64,000 bases of DNA from Druceiella hillmani (GCA_039881145.1 JAYKKI010000008.1:35797001-35861000), one strand, 5' to 3'; positions 1-11,938 are shown, numbered from the stretch's first letter. The notes: generated by a model not told the origin, from the sequence alone. Made by a program: numbers and translations.

Positions 1-300
1 ACAATAAAAGCTAAAAAAGACAAACTTACCCGGAGATAGGCTGACCGTCCCCGAGCGACGTCTAAATCAGCTCGAGGCAACGACGGCGTACGCAGTTAGT
101 GCTGCTAGCAAGTGCGGCAGCCGGCATTCGACTCACGTGCGAGCCCAAGATTTTGTAGCAAATTGACGCATCTCGCGCGCTCTAACGATACGCTTTGCCA
201 ATCCGATGTTAATGGCAGGCTTTGCCCGCATTACGCGCCGGGAACGCTCGCTCCGGCCTGCGGCGCCCGTGCTGCTGCTGCAGTTTTGTTGGCAGACTAG
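1..300 (-). other. Candidate 5' non-coding exon and promoter-proximal GC-rich block
   Basis: This block is much richer in G+C and CpG than the DNA to its right. On the minus strand a splice-donor match (CGG|GTAAGT) places an exon end at base 30 and an intron start at base 29. Minus-strand stops fall in all three frames (62-64, 67-69, 96-98) and no minus-strand ATG lies between base 98 and the donor, so a coding exon is unlikely. A 5' untranslated first exon of a gene continuing left of the window would fit. The transcription start is not located. A CpG-rich regulatory element with a chance donor is the main alternative. Confidence 0.3.
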
Positions 301-1137
301 ATGAACGCAATGAAAGATTTATCGTTAACATTTACGACAGAACGTTTGTTTCATCGATGTGGGCGGTGCGTATTGATAAATTTGATTTGTCATTGGCGAA
401 ATGTTGTCTTCTTCGATCTAGTCCTTAATGTAATATTTAGATATTAATTTATGGTGGGGATATTTTTTTCAGCAATTTACTAATGTTACTTTCACCATTT
501 ATACTTCATCGAAAGATATCTAGTAGCGATGTCTCATATTTTTTATATTTATATTACGAAGTTTTATTTATTTTGAAGTTTGAAAGTTTCTTTTTACAAT
601 TATCTATCGATAAATCAGTAGGCAGAAAGATATACTAGCTATACCTCCTAAATCCAGTGTCGATAAATAAACGCTATTAAAATCTTCATTGCAAGTTAAG
701 GACTTCTCTATGGTGGGCTTGTGTTAATTTTACCAAACTGATTCTCACACGAAGTCGATGTAAGGTTTGTCATTATCACCTCGTTGGAACGTGTCTAATA
801 TTGTTGTTGCTTTTATTGATGAAAATGATGGAAATTGGTAAGATCTATAGAAAATGTAAATTTGGTAATCCTCTTACAACGATAGAAATATTAGATTTAC
901 AGATTTAGTCTTGAAGAAACTCAAAGCTTACACAATTGCTTGTTTCGTTTTAACTTTAAGTCGAGGCAGCGAAATATTTGATTTAGCATTTGAATATTAA
1001 TAGGTGCGATTAATATATTTACTATTGAAATAGTCATTTCTATTAATTTGCATAATGGGTTTACTTTACTTACATATGATATACAACTTCATAACCTTAA
1101 CTTATTGTGATAAAATTATTATAATACGTTTATTGTC
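301..1137. other. AT-rich non-coding stretch
   Basis: I see no gene, recognisable repeat or long hairpin here, only AT-rich unique-looking sequence with frequent stops in every frame. Confidence 0.6.
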
Positions 1138-1236
1138 CACAATTATATGAAACTACGTGATGTAGTATTATTTCTACTTTCTTTCAGTTCTTTACCACTA
1201 CCTAGGCTTCGTTGTATTACAACATCTTCAGGTGGG
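1138..1236 (-). repeat. Hammerhead-bearing repeat, copy 1
   Basis: This segment of about 99 bp is closely similar to 6933-7031 in the same orientation, and to 7042-7145 in the opposite orientation. The shared part runs from 'cacaattaNatgaaactacg' to the 'cttcaggtggg' end. Read on the minus strand, its distal part contains a hammerhead-ribozyme-like core, listed separately. Short repeats carrying hammerhead motifs are known from Penelope-like retroelements and retrozymes, so this may be a fragment of such an element. No open frame is attached. Confidence 0.7.
1195..1235 (-). ncRNA. Hammerhead-ribozyme-like core, copy 1
   Basis: On the minus strand, stem I is CCAC (1235-1232) with GUGG (1198-1195). 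Between them are CUGAAGA, a stem II formed by GUUG/CAAC round a UAAUA loop, GAAG, a CC-UA-GG mini-stem III, U, and A at the cleavage position. This is the order of a type I hammerhead with a very short stem III. Two departures matter. GAAA has become GAAG, which leaves a possible G-U pair at 15.1-16.1. One extra U lies between CUGAAGA and stem II. Self-cleavage is therefore uncertain. Confidence 0.45.
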
Positions 1237-2065
1237 CTATTAGCAAAGATCAGCAATAATCGAGATTAGCAATAATTGTACCGTCGACTCCGAATTAAAT
1301 TTCGGAAGACGATACAAACCATTTGGTTCAAAAAAAGGTTTATTGTCATCATTTCATGCATTTCAACATGTAATGTTATTATTTAAAATAGCTGCCCATT
1401 TCGACTTTACCTGGGTAAAGAAGACCATATTTTTTTTAATCGATTTTTATGCAATGTAATAATTTTGTTTGACATAACTATACTTTAGTCGAGTACAGAT
1501 TTGTACTGGTAATCTTATAATATAATCTATATTATTCGTATGCATTCTGGTTTTATTTCCTACATATTTATGGTATCTACAATGTCTTTGCATATTATTT
1601 TATTGTGGCTATAATATTTTAAAATTTTAAATCATCCACTTAATTTACTTCCTTAATTGTTTTCGTATTAGTCCCCCCTATCCACCCGTTCTAAAAATAT
1701 CTTAAAACTTTATGTCCATCTAAGCACTATAAAATATATGATATTGAAATTCTTATTCGATTACATAAGCCGTTTTTTTATTAAACTCCACAAAAAAAAC
1801 TTTTCCTACATTACGTTTGTCAAATAAGATATTAACTGAGTTAATGTTATAATTTTACGTCAAAAGTATATATTTTATACCAATCGCCCTTTCAGTTTAA
1901 CATAATCGGAAACAGTGAGCGCTCCTTAAATTTCTTTAAGGCGTAGATTTTACAAGTTATAATTAATCGTGCATTTGAATATTATTTTTGTAAAAAACAA
2001 GATTCAAAATCAATTTAGTTTAAATGAAACGATAATAAAAATGAGGAATCAATAACGAAAATTCC
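1237..2065. other. AT-rich non-coding stretch
   Basis: I see no gene here. The first 60 bases after the hammerhead repeat carry a short direct repeat around 'gattagcaataat'; the rest looks like unstructured AT-rich sequence. Confidence 0.5.
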
Positions 2066-2710
2066 TATGCGCTACGAAATCCGTACCCTCATATTTACGC
2101 TTTGTTCCGCCTCATCGGAACGAGCGTTCCGATCTTACAAAATTTACCATCCACCCGGATACCCTGCCCTATACATAACTCATCTCCGAATTGCCATCAT
2201 ATCTCGCGCTCCCAAAAATCAGGACATCAATACGCGCAATGAAATTCCGTTCACAGTTACGTAGGCACGTAAATAGTGTACAATTTCGATCAACCTACTG
2301 TAAAAAGAGGCAGATCTCTCGCTCAGCCCGGTCATCCTTCCCGCCGTCTCATATATGCGAATTCGTAATAAAATATTTACAAGTTTTCCCTCCGAGCGCG
2401 CGCATTGCTACGAACATGGAGCGAGCTGGGCGCGGGCCGTGGACGATTTCAATACGGAGCCAGTCTAACGTATAAATTGACGAAATTTCGATAGAGGCGG
2501 GCGGCACTTCGCAATCCTCAGATTTGAGATAAATAGAAATAATGACGTCAGCATGCCGAGTCTCATGTTTATTGTATCCCTTTTTGACCTAAAAAGGGGA
2601 AGAATTGTGATACGGGCCACGTTTTGATATTCGAGTTTGCCGTTGTGCGGCAGCGTTGATCGTTGCAATCGATGGATGGTTACTCGGTGGCCCATCCGCC
2701 TCAGCGCGTT
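2066..2710. promoter_or_regulatory. GC-richer non-coding island
   Basis: About 640 bases stand out by composition and complexity from the AT-rich flanks. Stops occur in all frames, so I do not call a gene. Visible motifs are a perfect 8-bp inverted repeat with a 4-base spacer (atcggaac/gttccgat, 2114-2133) and a full CRE/ATF palindrome TGACGTCA at 2543-2550. These features suit a regulatory element, but binding is not shown, and conservation in another lepidopteran would be the real test. Confidence 0.3.
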
Positions 2711-4801
2711 TATTCATTTGTTTCTATAGAGTGTGACAGTTTATCACTGAATGTGGAGCAATTTTTAAAATAGAAATAGTCGAATTTAGCTCTTTTCAAT
2801 TGAGCGTAATGTTTTGAACTCTTACAATAAAAAATTAATTCTTTAACGATAAAAGTTAGTTAGTTAGTTTTTTATACATTTTGGATCATTTTTGGATCAT
2901 CCGTACAATCGCTCGATAACTTGGACAATTTGTTGAAAACACGGATATTCAAAAGGATGCGAATTTATATCTTGCTGATTTTATTCCGTCGTCAGTCAGT
3001 AGGGAACAAATTTCGAGCACAGCTTATTTTTAGCAAAAATGCTGTATTCGATTAGGTGAATACAGTAAGTATTGATACTGATTTTCTCTGATTATATTTT
3101 AAAACTGAAATCAACCAGTAAAGTGGAAACTCCTTGACATTCTCGTCATTGACCTTTGTCCAGGGCATATCTTCCATTGATCTCCGTCCAGGAATACTTG
3201 ATCTTTTTTAAAACTGGTATATCACTTAAAAACTTTGCTATAGCTTAGATATTTATCACTTTCAATCATTGGCACCATATAATTTTTTTTAATTACAATT
3301 AAAATCACACCAACTTCAGATACTCACTGAACACGAAATAATAAAAGTTATAGAATTGCTTGAAATTTTAATATATTTGGAGAGGATGAAATTAAGTGAT
3401 AGGAACATATCTATATCGGATCTTGCATCTTTCATATAGCCACAATCCCGGAATTTTTATTTGCATTGTGAATGTTCAACTGTTTGAAATTAAACTTATT
3501 AAATACTGACTTTGCTTGCAGCTCCGCAGGTATGGATTTTGAATTAATGTAGCGAGATTTGTCTCTAACCTAATAAGACTATCACATTGCTTTTTTATAA
3601 ATAAATTTAAACATGCTACTGTGTTCAATAAAACTTGGAAGTTGTTAGACTCTCCTGGTATGTGATGTTTTAATCGTGTGTAAAATGGACGTTGTGCCAC
3701 CTATTGATTTGTTGTGGTTTTTCCATCTTATAGAAATTGCCTACTTAAGAAATTGCCTTCTTAAGTCTTAAGTCAAAAAAGTAACTTTTATGTTAACTTT
3801 AATAATAAATTTTATCTACACGTATGATTGAAAAACATTAAAATATACTTTGTGTGACATTATTAAATCATGAAGAGAATGTTTATTTTATAATATTAGT
3901 ATTAATTATAGATAGTAATTTACCAATATCTCGTATTATACTTTACGTACAAAGGAACTGGCTAAATTTAACACGTAATGTTTTCTTCACACACAAACAA
4001 TGACTTGGCATATTTATACAATAACAATTGCAGCATACCTCCCTATTACAACCGTAACTGCTCTCATGCGTCTCATTTTCTGACGTTAAACTAGCTTCCA
4101 AGAGTTGTAGTAAATTGTTGCAAGAAGATCCACTAGAATTTATTAAAAATTTGCTTTTGTTTTGGAGATTTAAAACATTTCAATATTTAGCACTATTTTA
4201 TGCATTTTTTTAACAATCCTAATTAAACAAAAAATTATATTTTGCGCTCCCGAACGGGTTTACTCCTGAAGTAAAACACAAATAAAATAATTAACGGAGT
4301 GTATACTGACACGTATTTTAGTGACATATTTTATAAAACCAGTTATGCCGTGTGCCATAAAAATCATATTGAATTGTAATAATCTTCAATTATCATCTGT
4401 TATATTCATTTTATTTTAAATCAATAAACTACTGAATATTTAAAATGAAATATTTATTATACAGTTTACTTACAATAGCATTTTGATATTTTAGAAAACA
4501 GTTTTTAATTTTTTTTACCTTGTTTATTATCTACTAAAGAGACAACACTTTCTAATAATTGCTATTCTTGCATGGAAAATTCCCTTCCTGCAGTAATTTT
4601 ATATTGCATAGATCAAACTTTTTTTAACATTTAACAAGAAAGGCTCATTTCATACCGGTGATATTTCAAGTATTAAATCACCGTGAAATTATTCAACATG
4701 TATTCATAATATATAGCATTTCATTAAAAGTAAAACGCAAATATGATATATTCTCATATCTCATCTCTGCTTCACATCCTAAAACCAAATATATACCCAC
4801 G

Positions 4802-4805
<4 letters not shown>
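2711..4805. other. AT-rich non-coding stretch
   Basis: There is no supported gene. Around 3735-3775 a small 'cttaag' repeat cluster ('ttcttaagtcttaagtc') is visible; nothing else stands out. Confidence 0.5.

Positions 4806-4842
<37 letters not shown>
4806..4842. repeat. (TA)n microsatellite
   Basis: An uninterrupted TA dinucleotide run of about 37 bases. Short open frames crossing it encode only alternating Tyr-Ile and are not genes. Confidence 0.95.
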
Positions 4843-4847
<5 letters not shown>

Positions 4848-6929
4848 TACACACAATACGTTGAATTGAAATCAAGGTTCGAGATTATATGAGAGTTTTG
4901 AATTAAATACACGAAACTTCACGGTTTCCACCGACGACCTCCGTTCATTTCGCTTTTAATTTGTCAGCGAAAATGAATTTCTTCATACCTATCTCTCGAG
5001 TGATATTTTCGAGGTTAAATATTATTTGTTTTTGACAGAAGAGGATTCTATTTTCCACCTGTAAGTATCTGAAGTGTGGAGTATCTGAATTATAAATTGA
5101 TTCGCGTCTGTTCTCGGAATAGTGAATCTCAAATGCTCATTAAGAATTAACAAGAATAATAATAAAATGTCTGTCATAAAGCTCAGAGTTCTCAGAAAAT
5201 GAACAAATTTATTGTACTAACTTCAGCCGTTTCAATAATAACTATATTGTTAAGCACAATACTGAAAATGCAGTAAAAAGTAAACGAGACAATTTTTTCT
5301 GTACGTATACCACAGATTTAAATTTTCAGCTTTGAAAAGTTATAATAAAGAGTGATTCCAGTAAAAATAGTGACGTGGGACCGTGACAGGGTTAGTGCAA
5401 TACAATAGGATTATTAACAACAGGATTATTTTACTGTCATTACAAAATAGGGTCGTCATATTGATATCATGATTGATGCTGGTCAAATACATTTCAATAT
5501 AATATTAAAATACGTTTGTACTCATTTACGTTCTTCCTAATTTTCTATTTCATTAGTTACTTTTACGAGTTTTAGATATTTATAATTTTAACTTAATAAA
5601 AACTTCTACATAAATATATTAGAAACATATAATGCAATGTAAGTGATACTGAGACAAGTTTTCTTGGAATCAGGGAAATATGAAATTCGAAACATTTATT
5701 TTTTATAATTTATTTACAAATAAAATAAATCTAAATTTAAGTCTCCATTAACTTTCACACCGGTTATATATTCATCCAATTTCAAAAGGTATCTAAAATT
5801 CATCTTTTCAATTCTACAACTGAAAAAGTCGACCTAGTTTCCGAAACTGAAATTAAAATTCCGACACAAAAATGTAATACTGTCAATAGCTAAAAGCTAA
5901 TTTGAAGTTCCATAAATAGGCAGCCGTATTTAATAAGACGAAGGTAACGGAACAATTGCCACATCTGCAAAAAAAGGAAAAATTCGTATTCATTTTCTTT
6001 TGAAAAGATTTCCATTTGTAATTTCCTCTTGTTCAATATACCTTGAGATTTCTAAATGCCAATTGTTATGAGTATTGTAAATTTAAGGAATTTATTAAGC
6101 TTTTCCTACTCCGTGAATTATTTCCTTTGTTGACAGGGTTAAGGCCCGGGCTTAGCGCTGAACGCGACGCGATCCTAAAATGAAATGCGAGCTGACAAAA
6201 AAAATGTCGCCGAATTTGTGTAACAAAAATACTTAAATGTGGCTTGTAAAAAATATGTGAAGGGTTTAGAGTAATTAATTATGTCCGGCTAAAATATTTG
6301 AGTTTTGTATCCCTTTGTATTATGTAATGAAAAATAATACCCTGTCTCCGGGAGAAAAGAAATATCGTTTTTAATTATTTTTCGTGTTAAAAGGCAGGAT
6401 TCGAACCAAAACGACCGAGTGTACTTATCATAGTCGAATCTTATATACATTGTTATATTAAATAACCTAGATAATATTTTGTGCTTTAAGTAATGTTTTT
6501 AAGTTTAAGGTTTTTCGTAAGCTTTTGCTTTTGCAAAATACGCAGGTATTTTTTTCCAAAGTGTTGTTAATTTTTCTAACATACGTTCCATTTAGATAAC
6601 ATGTTTGGACAGTGTTTATTGACGATTATTTAAGGGAATTTATCATTATATAAATGATGTCCATATCAAATTTTCCTTAATAACAATTGAACGGATAGTG
6701 AAATAATATATTTTCACGCTAGCCCTAACATTTTCAAAGTTAAAATTATTCCAAAATAATGAATTTTGTTCGGGATAAAAGTTCTTTTTAATGAAATCGG
6801 GATCCCATTTGAAAAAAATTAAACATGTGTGATCACATTTTCTTTATTTTTTCTTAAAACGTATCGTACTGTTGTTAAAGTTAATTAAAATTTTGAATAT
6901 ATTTGGCGTTAATTTTGTAGAAATTCATT
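4843..6929. other. AT-rich non-coding stretch
   Basis: No gene is supported. A short GC-richer patch with several CpGs lies at 6130-6200, and another weak one at about 5370-5480; neither is long enough to interpret. Confidence 0.5.
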
Positions 6930-6989
6930 ATTCACAATTAAATGAAACTACGTGATGTAGTATTATTTCCACTTTCCTTAATTTTTTTA

Positions 6990-7030
6990 CCACGACCTAG
7001 GTTTCGTTGTATTATAACATCTTCAGGTGG
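6990..7030 (-). ncRNA. Hammerhead-ribozyme-like core, copy 2 (best match)
   Basis: This is the best of the three cores. On the minus strand CCAC (7030-7027) pairs with GUGG (6993-6990) as stem I. Between them come CUGAAGA, stem II, GAAA, the mini-helix ACC-UA-GGU, and a C at the cleavage position. CUGANGA, GAAA and GUC are the conserved hammerhead residues. Stem II has one A-C mismatch relative to the GUUG/CAAC pairing of the other copies. As in copy 1, an extra U precedes stem II. In Penelope-like elements such short stem III ribozymes are reported to work mainly as dimers. Confidence 0.5.
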
Positions 7031-7042
7031 GATAATCGTTTC

Positions 7043-7088
7043 CCACCTGAAGATGTTGTAATACAACGATAATAACAATAGATCGTGG
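7043..7088 (+). ncRNA. Degenerate hammerhead-like core, copy 3
   Basis: Stem I (CCAC 7043-7046 with GTGG 7085-7088), CTGAAGA and the full GTTG/CAAC stem II are kept. GAAA has become GATA, and the stem III region is about 5 bases longer with its pairing lost. This copy is unlikely to be an active ribozyme. It is useful because its opposite orientation shows the motif is carried by the mobile unit and not by local context. Confidence 0.4.
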
Positions 7089-7148
7089 TAAAGAAATTAA
7101 AGAAAGTAGAAATAATACTACATCACGTAGTTTCATTTAATTGTGAAT

Positions 7149-8253
7149 TAGAATTTTATAACAAAATGTTCGTTATATAAAGTTTAAACTTTAGAGATTA
7201 AAATTCAATATTTTGAACAATTGTTTAGAAAAATGATTTAAAACAATTAAAATGTCGATACTTTTAAATTTATTCTTTTTCTCCTATTCATTGCCAAAAT
7301 ATAATAAAAATTTATTCATAATTTTAAATTTTTAATTACTCTTATCACTTAACATTTTCGCAGATATAATTTCTTCAATAACCTATTATTCTCATAAATT
7401 TAAATATATTCGGTTTATTATTGTTAATGTCCAAATACAATGGTTTATTCAGATGCATATACGAGTAAATAGGAATTAAAATATAAAATGTTCGTAAAAT
7501 TATTATTTACGAATTTTCTCGTAGTATATAAATTTTATATTACTTAGAATCTCCTAGAAAATCGAGACTGTTTTGTACTTCCTTCCTCTAATTATGTAAA
7601 TTAATATATCCTTATCATGAACTTTCCGACTTTTCTTGATTTATGTTTTTGACGTCCTCATCGCATTTCTATTTTCTTCAATTTAACCCAGTTCCATTTT
7701 CACATATTCATCTTTGTCACAAACAATTGCATTAGGGCTCGTGAATATAAATAACTTGTCGTAAACTGATCTGCACGGGGCATCACGTAATACGAAGCTT
7801 CTCAACGGCCTACTCGTGCGAGTACCTGAACTTGCTACAACGTAGTTATACATATGTATCTGGGTCAATCCATGGGTTCTTGTAGTGTGGAAACGTTATT
7901 TTTGTTGCTAACAGGTTAGTAGGGTTTTATCTGTATTTGAAATAAGACCTAAACGATTATTACATACTATTATAAAAATGTAATAGAGGTGTGTCTGAAC
8001 ATCGAATATATTATTGAATAATTATTTCAATATCCTAGTTAGGCAAATTAAAATTTAAAATACTTGGTTTATCAGGTGTTTTAAAGAAACTCAATTATTA
8101 ACACTCAGTTGCGCAGGCTTGAAATATAGATTTTTGAGGCTATTACAGTGATTCGGCTTAAAATTTAAACTAAGTTATAATATAATTTTTTGCTTTTGAT
8201 GCTTTTAGGATGCAAACCTTATTCACGCTATTTGGGTTACGTGAGTATATTTT
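7149..8253. other. AT-rich non-coding stretch
   Basis: No gene is supported. A CpG-containing patch at about 7760-7860 is slightly GC-richer than its flanks but carries no recognised motif. Confidence 0.5.
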
Positions 8254-8342
8254 GGTTTAGGTTCAATTAGGTTGGATTAAATTAGGTTATGTTAGATTAA
8301 GTTGGCTAATATTAGATTATATTCGATTGGGTTGGGTTAAAT
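8254..8342 (+). repeat. Degenerate TTAGG-like repeat
   Basis: Motifs close to the insect telomere unit TTAGG recur about every 8-12 bases (ttaggttc, ttaggttg, ttaggtta, ttagatta, ttgggttg, ttgggtta). The array is very degenerate, and could be an ancient interstitial telomere-like tract or simply AT-rich sequence biased toward G on one strand. Confidence 0.35.
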
Positions 8343-8604
8343 TATAAATTCTCGCAGTTATTTTTGTTAAGATCACGGTTAACTTTTTTATGAAAACTTT
8401 CTTATTGGATAAAAATCCTCGGAAACGAATTCAATAACAATATCAAATCAATAATTATTTTATTGAAATCGGAGCAAACGCTTGGAGCGTTTAATAAACC
8501 AAAACATGTTCATATATATCTACACACATGCACCTATATAAATGTACATACATAAGACATAAATGATATTACCTCTTTGGCTTCATCGTAGTCAGTGCTT
8601 GAAG

Positions 8605-8606
<2 letters not shown>

Positions 8607-8635
<29 letters not shown>
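8607..8635. repeat. (TA)n microsatellite
   Basis: A perfect TA dinucleotide run. Confidence 0.95.
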
Positions 8636-8637
<2 letters not shown>

Positions 8638-9989
8638 GTACACACCAACTATGTGGTTAATGTTATCCTAGTTATTTCATTCCTTTTTGTTTACATCAAT
8701 ACAAGTGAAATTACTCCAAACTCTCTATGTGCAGTACCCATCAGTGAAGAGGTTTTGTCACCACCTTCCGGTTCCATCATTTGACATTAACTTGACTTAC
8801 TTTATTATGAGATTATTATTAGATTTATATTATGTAGTGTTGAGGAATTTTATGGTGTACCTTAAATTCCTATAATCGGATTGTGCAGCATAATTCCCAC
8901 AAAAGTGACCTTTACAATTTTTGAAAATTATTGATGTGAAACGTCTAATGGAGCGTTTAGATGGGAGTTAAAACGTTTTGATGGCAGGCCGCGTCGTGCC
9001 ATTCGACCAGCTTCGCAACTTGTTGGTTCTTTCCGGCTTAATTCAACTAGTTTCGCGTTTCGTCGTCCCTTTTCGATTTTGCGCTTCCCTTTCTACTACA
9101 CTACACACACGCTACTTTACGTGTGTTTTAGTATATCAGCATTCTTTTTTATTTACTGACGTTTACTACTTTATGCATTTATATCTGTGTATTGTATTAA
9201 ATTGCATTAAAACATAAAAAAACTTTTGTTCATGGACAATACGAGTTACAGTGATAGTAAAAATCTGAAACTTTCGTGTCATGCTTCAGCCATCATCGGC
9301 CAATTGGCACTTTTGTTTCCTCAAAACCAGCATCAGCAGTTACTAATACAGAAATAATAGGGGATGATATATCTGAAAAAACAACTCGAAAGTATTATAA
9401 AGTTGAAATATATTTTCAATAAATTGTTAAGTAATATTTCTGTGACAAATTATTTCATAACAATAAAATAATAACATTCAATCAATACTTTAATATTAAG
9501 AACTATCTGAATGATTCCTTGTTTAAATATTTCAATACAAAAATATAAAAAATTGGTTTAGATATGTCACATATGCCCATGTTTCCCATGACTGCTTACA
9601 TTTACATTTTTTTGTCCAATATTTGGGATTAGACGATAGGAAAACGCTTTAAAACTATTTAATATCTAAATATTGGAAAGTTTGCAATGAATCACGAAAA
9701 ATAGTATGTTTTCTATTGTTTTCAGTATGCTATGCTTGTCTACGTGAAGAGTTAAGTGAATTGCTAGATACTAAGCAAAATTAAATTTTATATGTAACTT
9801 TTTCACTGACGTTTCCATTGATTTTACGCGCTAATTTTTTTTTTAAGAAAGGCTGTTTATATCAATTTCAATTAGACTTCCTGCGAGGTATTATTTTTAA
9901 TTCGTTTTTAATTTTAATGAAATGTTTCCATACATTCGTTTCTAATTTTTAATTGATATAAATACCTTCTGATTAATAAAAAAGCTAAG
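8636..9989. other. Mostly AT-rich non-coding stretch
   Basis: No gene is supported. A GC-richer patch at about 8975-9130 has an ATG-initiated frame of some 80 codons, but it lacks any recognisable motif and grades into hydrophobic residues encoded by T-rich DNA. Confidence 0.5.
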
Positions 9990-10560
9990 ATAAGCAAAAG
10001 AAACCCAGTATGAGTGGGCGCGGGCACTACGCCATTATCACCATCGTAGCAAGTTTGTAACTACGCAGAAACCGCCGTATGCACGTAGGTACTCCGACGT
10101 GCCGTACCGAACAGCGCCGTGAAACAAAAAGGCTCAGCGAGAACTCTCAAACATAATGATCCTCTGCAATTACTTCCTGTTCCCCATTCTAAACTGCTTC
10201 GGGTCTTCGTGTGAACATTTTAATAAGGATCGGGATGGTGAAGCGAGGCTCCTATGAATAGTAGCTTCCGGGATTCGCCCCTGTAAGTGTTGGACCCTTT
10301 TCCTATGGACCAAGTGCGGGATTGGAATCGTAAACCTGCTCCTACAATGAACACGTATTTAAATAAATGAGTGCGTCTACTTAGGCAGAGATGGTGCGAG
10401 CCCGTCGCGTGTAAAACTCGTAACTGCGTTGGAGAGTTAAATTTCGCTGTTGTTTGAATTAATTTTGTTTGTCTGATTTAATTTATTCGTATTCGAACTA
10501 CGGGATATTATGGTCGGAAAAGAGCGGGTAGGGGATGGTTTTGTTAGCGGACGTGTTTTG
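9990..10560. promoter_or_regulatory. GC-richer non-coding island
   Basis: This block of about 570 bases has balanced composition, many CpGs and high sequence complexity, between AT-rich flanks. Stops interrupt all frames within short distances. It is the kind of unique island expected of a conserved non-coding element in an insect gene desert. No specific binding site is claimed. An alternative is a TE fragment I do not recognise. Confidence 0.25.
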
Positions 10561-11867
10561 GAAATGTTTTGGTGAGCATAGTGGCGATGAAGTAGAGGTC
10601 ATAGTGATACAATATTGTTAAACAAATGGTTACTTAAATTTATTGCCATGGCTTGGAAGCTAACTTTAAACAGGGAGGAATGTTTTGTTTAAAGTTTATC
10701 TTATATGTATATACATTTTATAATCTATGCAGTCATTTGCATGAAACATATTGCGTTTGATAAAAATTATTCTCACAAATATCTCTTCTAGAGTATCCTC
10801 CCGTTATATATTATTTTTTGTACTTTGTGTTTAACTCATAGAGAAAGTTATAATAATTGATTACTTTAATAACAACCATATAATCATTATAATTATTGCT
10901 TACTTTAATAACAACGGTCAATGTGACACACGAGGTTACTTTGCAAAGTCAAAGAAACATCGGTAACGTATTCAGATGTGATGTATTACAACATTAATAT
11001 TTTGGCCTCAATTTTCTTGCTTATAAGTTGGAAGTTTTTTTTTGTGATGGAAGATAACAAAAAAGCAACTTTAGTTTGTGTAAAAGCTTCACAAAAGGTT
11101 GAGATAATTTCCTAAACCTTCCGTTTTTGCATATATTTCAAAATGAAAGCATTGTGTGCGATAATAAACATTTATGAAATATTATTACTTTCTTCGAATT
11201 CTTTTAATATCTTAACGATTGCTACTATAATTCCGCTTGATGCAGCATCCATTTTTGTTATTTCAGAGAAAGTATTTAATATATTAATGTATTAAGTGAG
11301 TCGTGATTATTTTGAAAATTTTATGATTAGGTATATTTCATTTTCTCTTTATTGAATATGTAGGTAACATTTTATCTAGAAATATTGATTTAGTACTAGA
11401 AATAATGTATTCTATTACATATATATGTTTTATCAAATATCATATAATCCGCTTAAAATATTTGTTTTAGTTTAATTCTTTGATATGGAATTAACTTTCA
11501 TTAACCAACCATTTTCTATTACCTTTGTTAATTTATATACTTGTGGCGTTATGTTTTGGCCGTATGACGTTGTGTACGGTTAGATTCATATTTTTCTTAT
11601 AAAATATCATCTGTCCAAGCTTTTATAATTTGTAATGAAGTCTTATAAAATATAAGTAACACAATCAATAATAAAAACTCAATAGAATGTACCTTATGGG
11701 TTTAAAAATGTCAGAACTGTTAATGATATTATGTTAGGTTTGTTAATATTATATTACGAAAAAAATTAATATTTTATCTACAAAAATGTAGTTTCTGGTT
11801 TTAAAAACTATTGAATTTTGTAGACATCAATTTATGATAATCAAATTCGTTTTTATATACATATAAC
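10561..11867. other. AT-rich non-coding stretch
   Basis: No gene or recognisable element. A short local direct repeat occurs at 10845-10915 ('ataattgattactttaataacaac', then 'attgcttactttaataacaac'). Confidence 0.5.
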
Positions 11868-11872
11868 ATATA

Positions 11873-11935
<63 letters not shown>
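11868..11935. repeat. (TA)n microsatellite
   Basis: About 68 bases of TA repeat with a single phase break near 11879-11881. Open frames crossing it are artefacts of the repeat. Confidence 0.95.

Positions 11936-11938
<3 letters not shown>

Larger units (their letters stand above)
6930..7148. repeat. Inverted-repeat element built from two hammerhead-bearing arms
   Basis: The left arm (6930-7031) and right arm (7042-7148) are near-complete reverse complements, separated by a spacer of about 10 bases, so the whole could fold into a hairpin of about 100 bp. Each arm carries the same unit as copy 1 at 1138-1236. The outer ends read 'attcacaattaaatg' and 'catttaattgtgaat'. The arrangement resembles a foldback element or two retroelement ends inserted tail to tail. 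The right arm has drifted in the region that would form stem III of the ribozyme. Confidence 0.8.
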
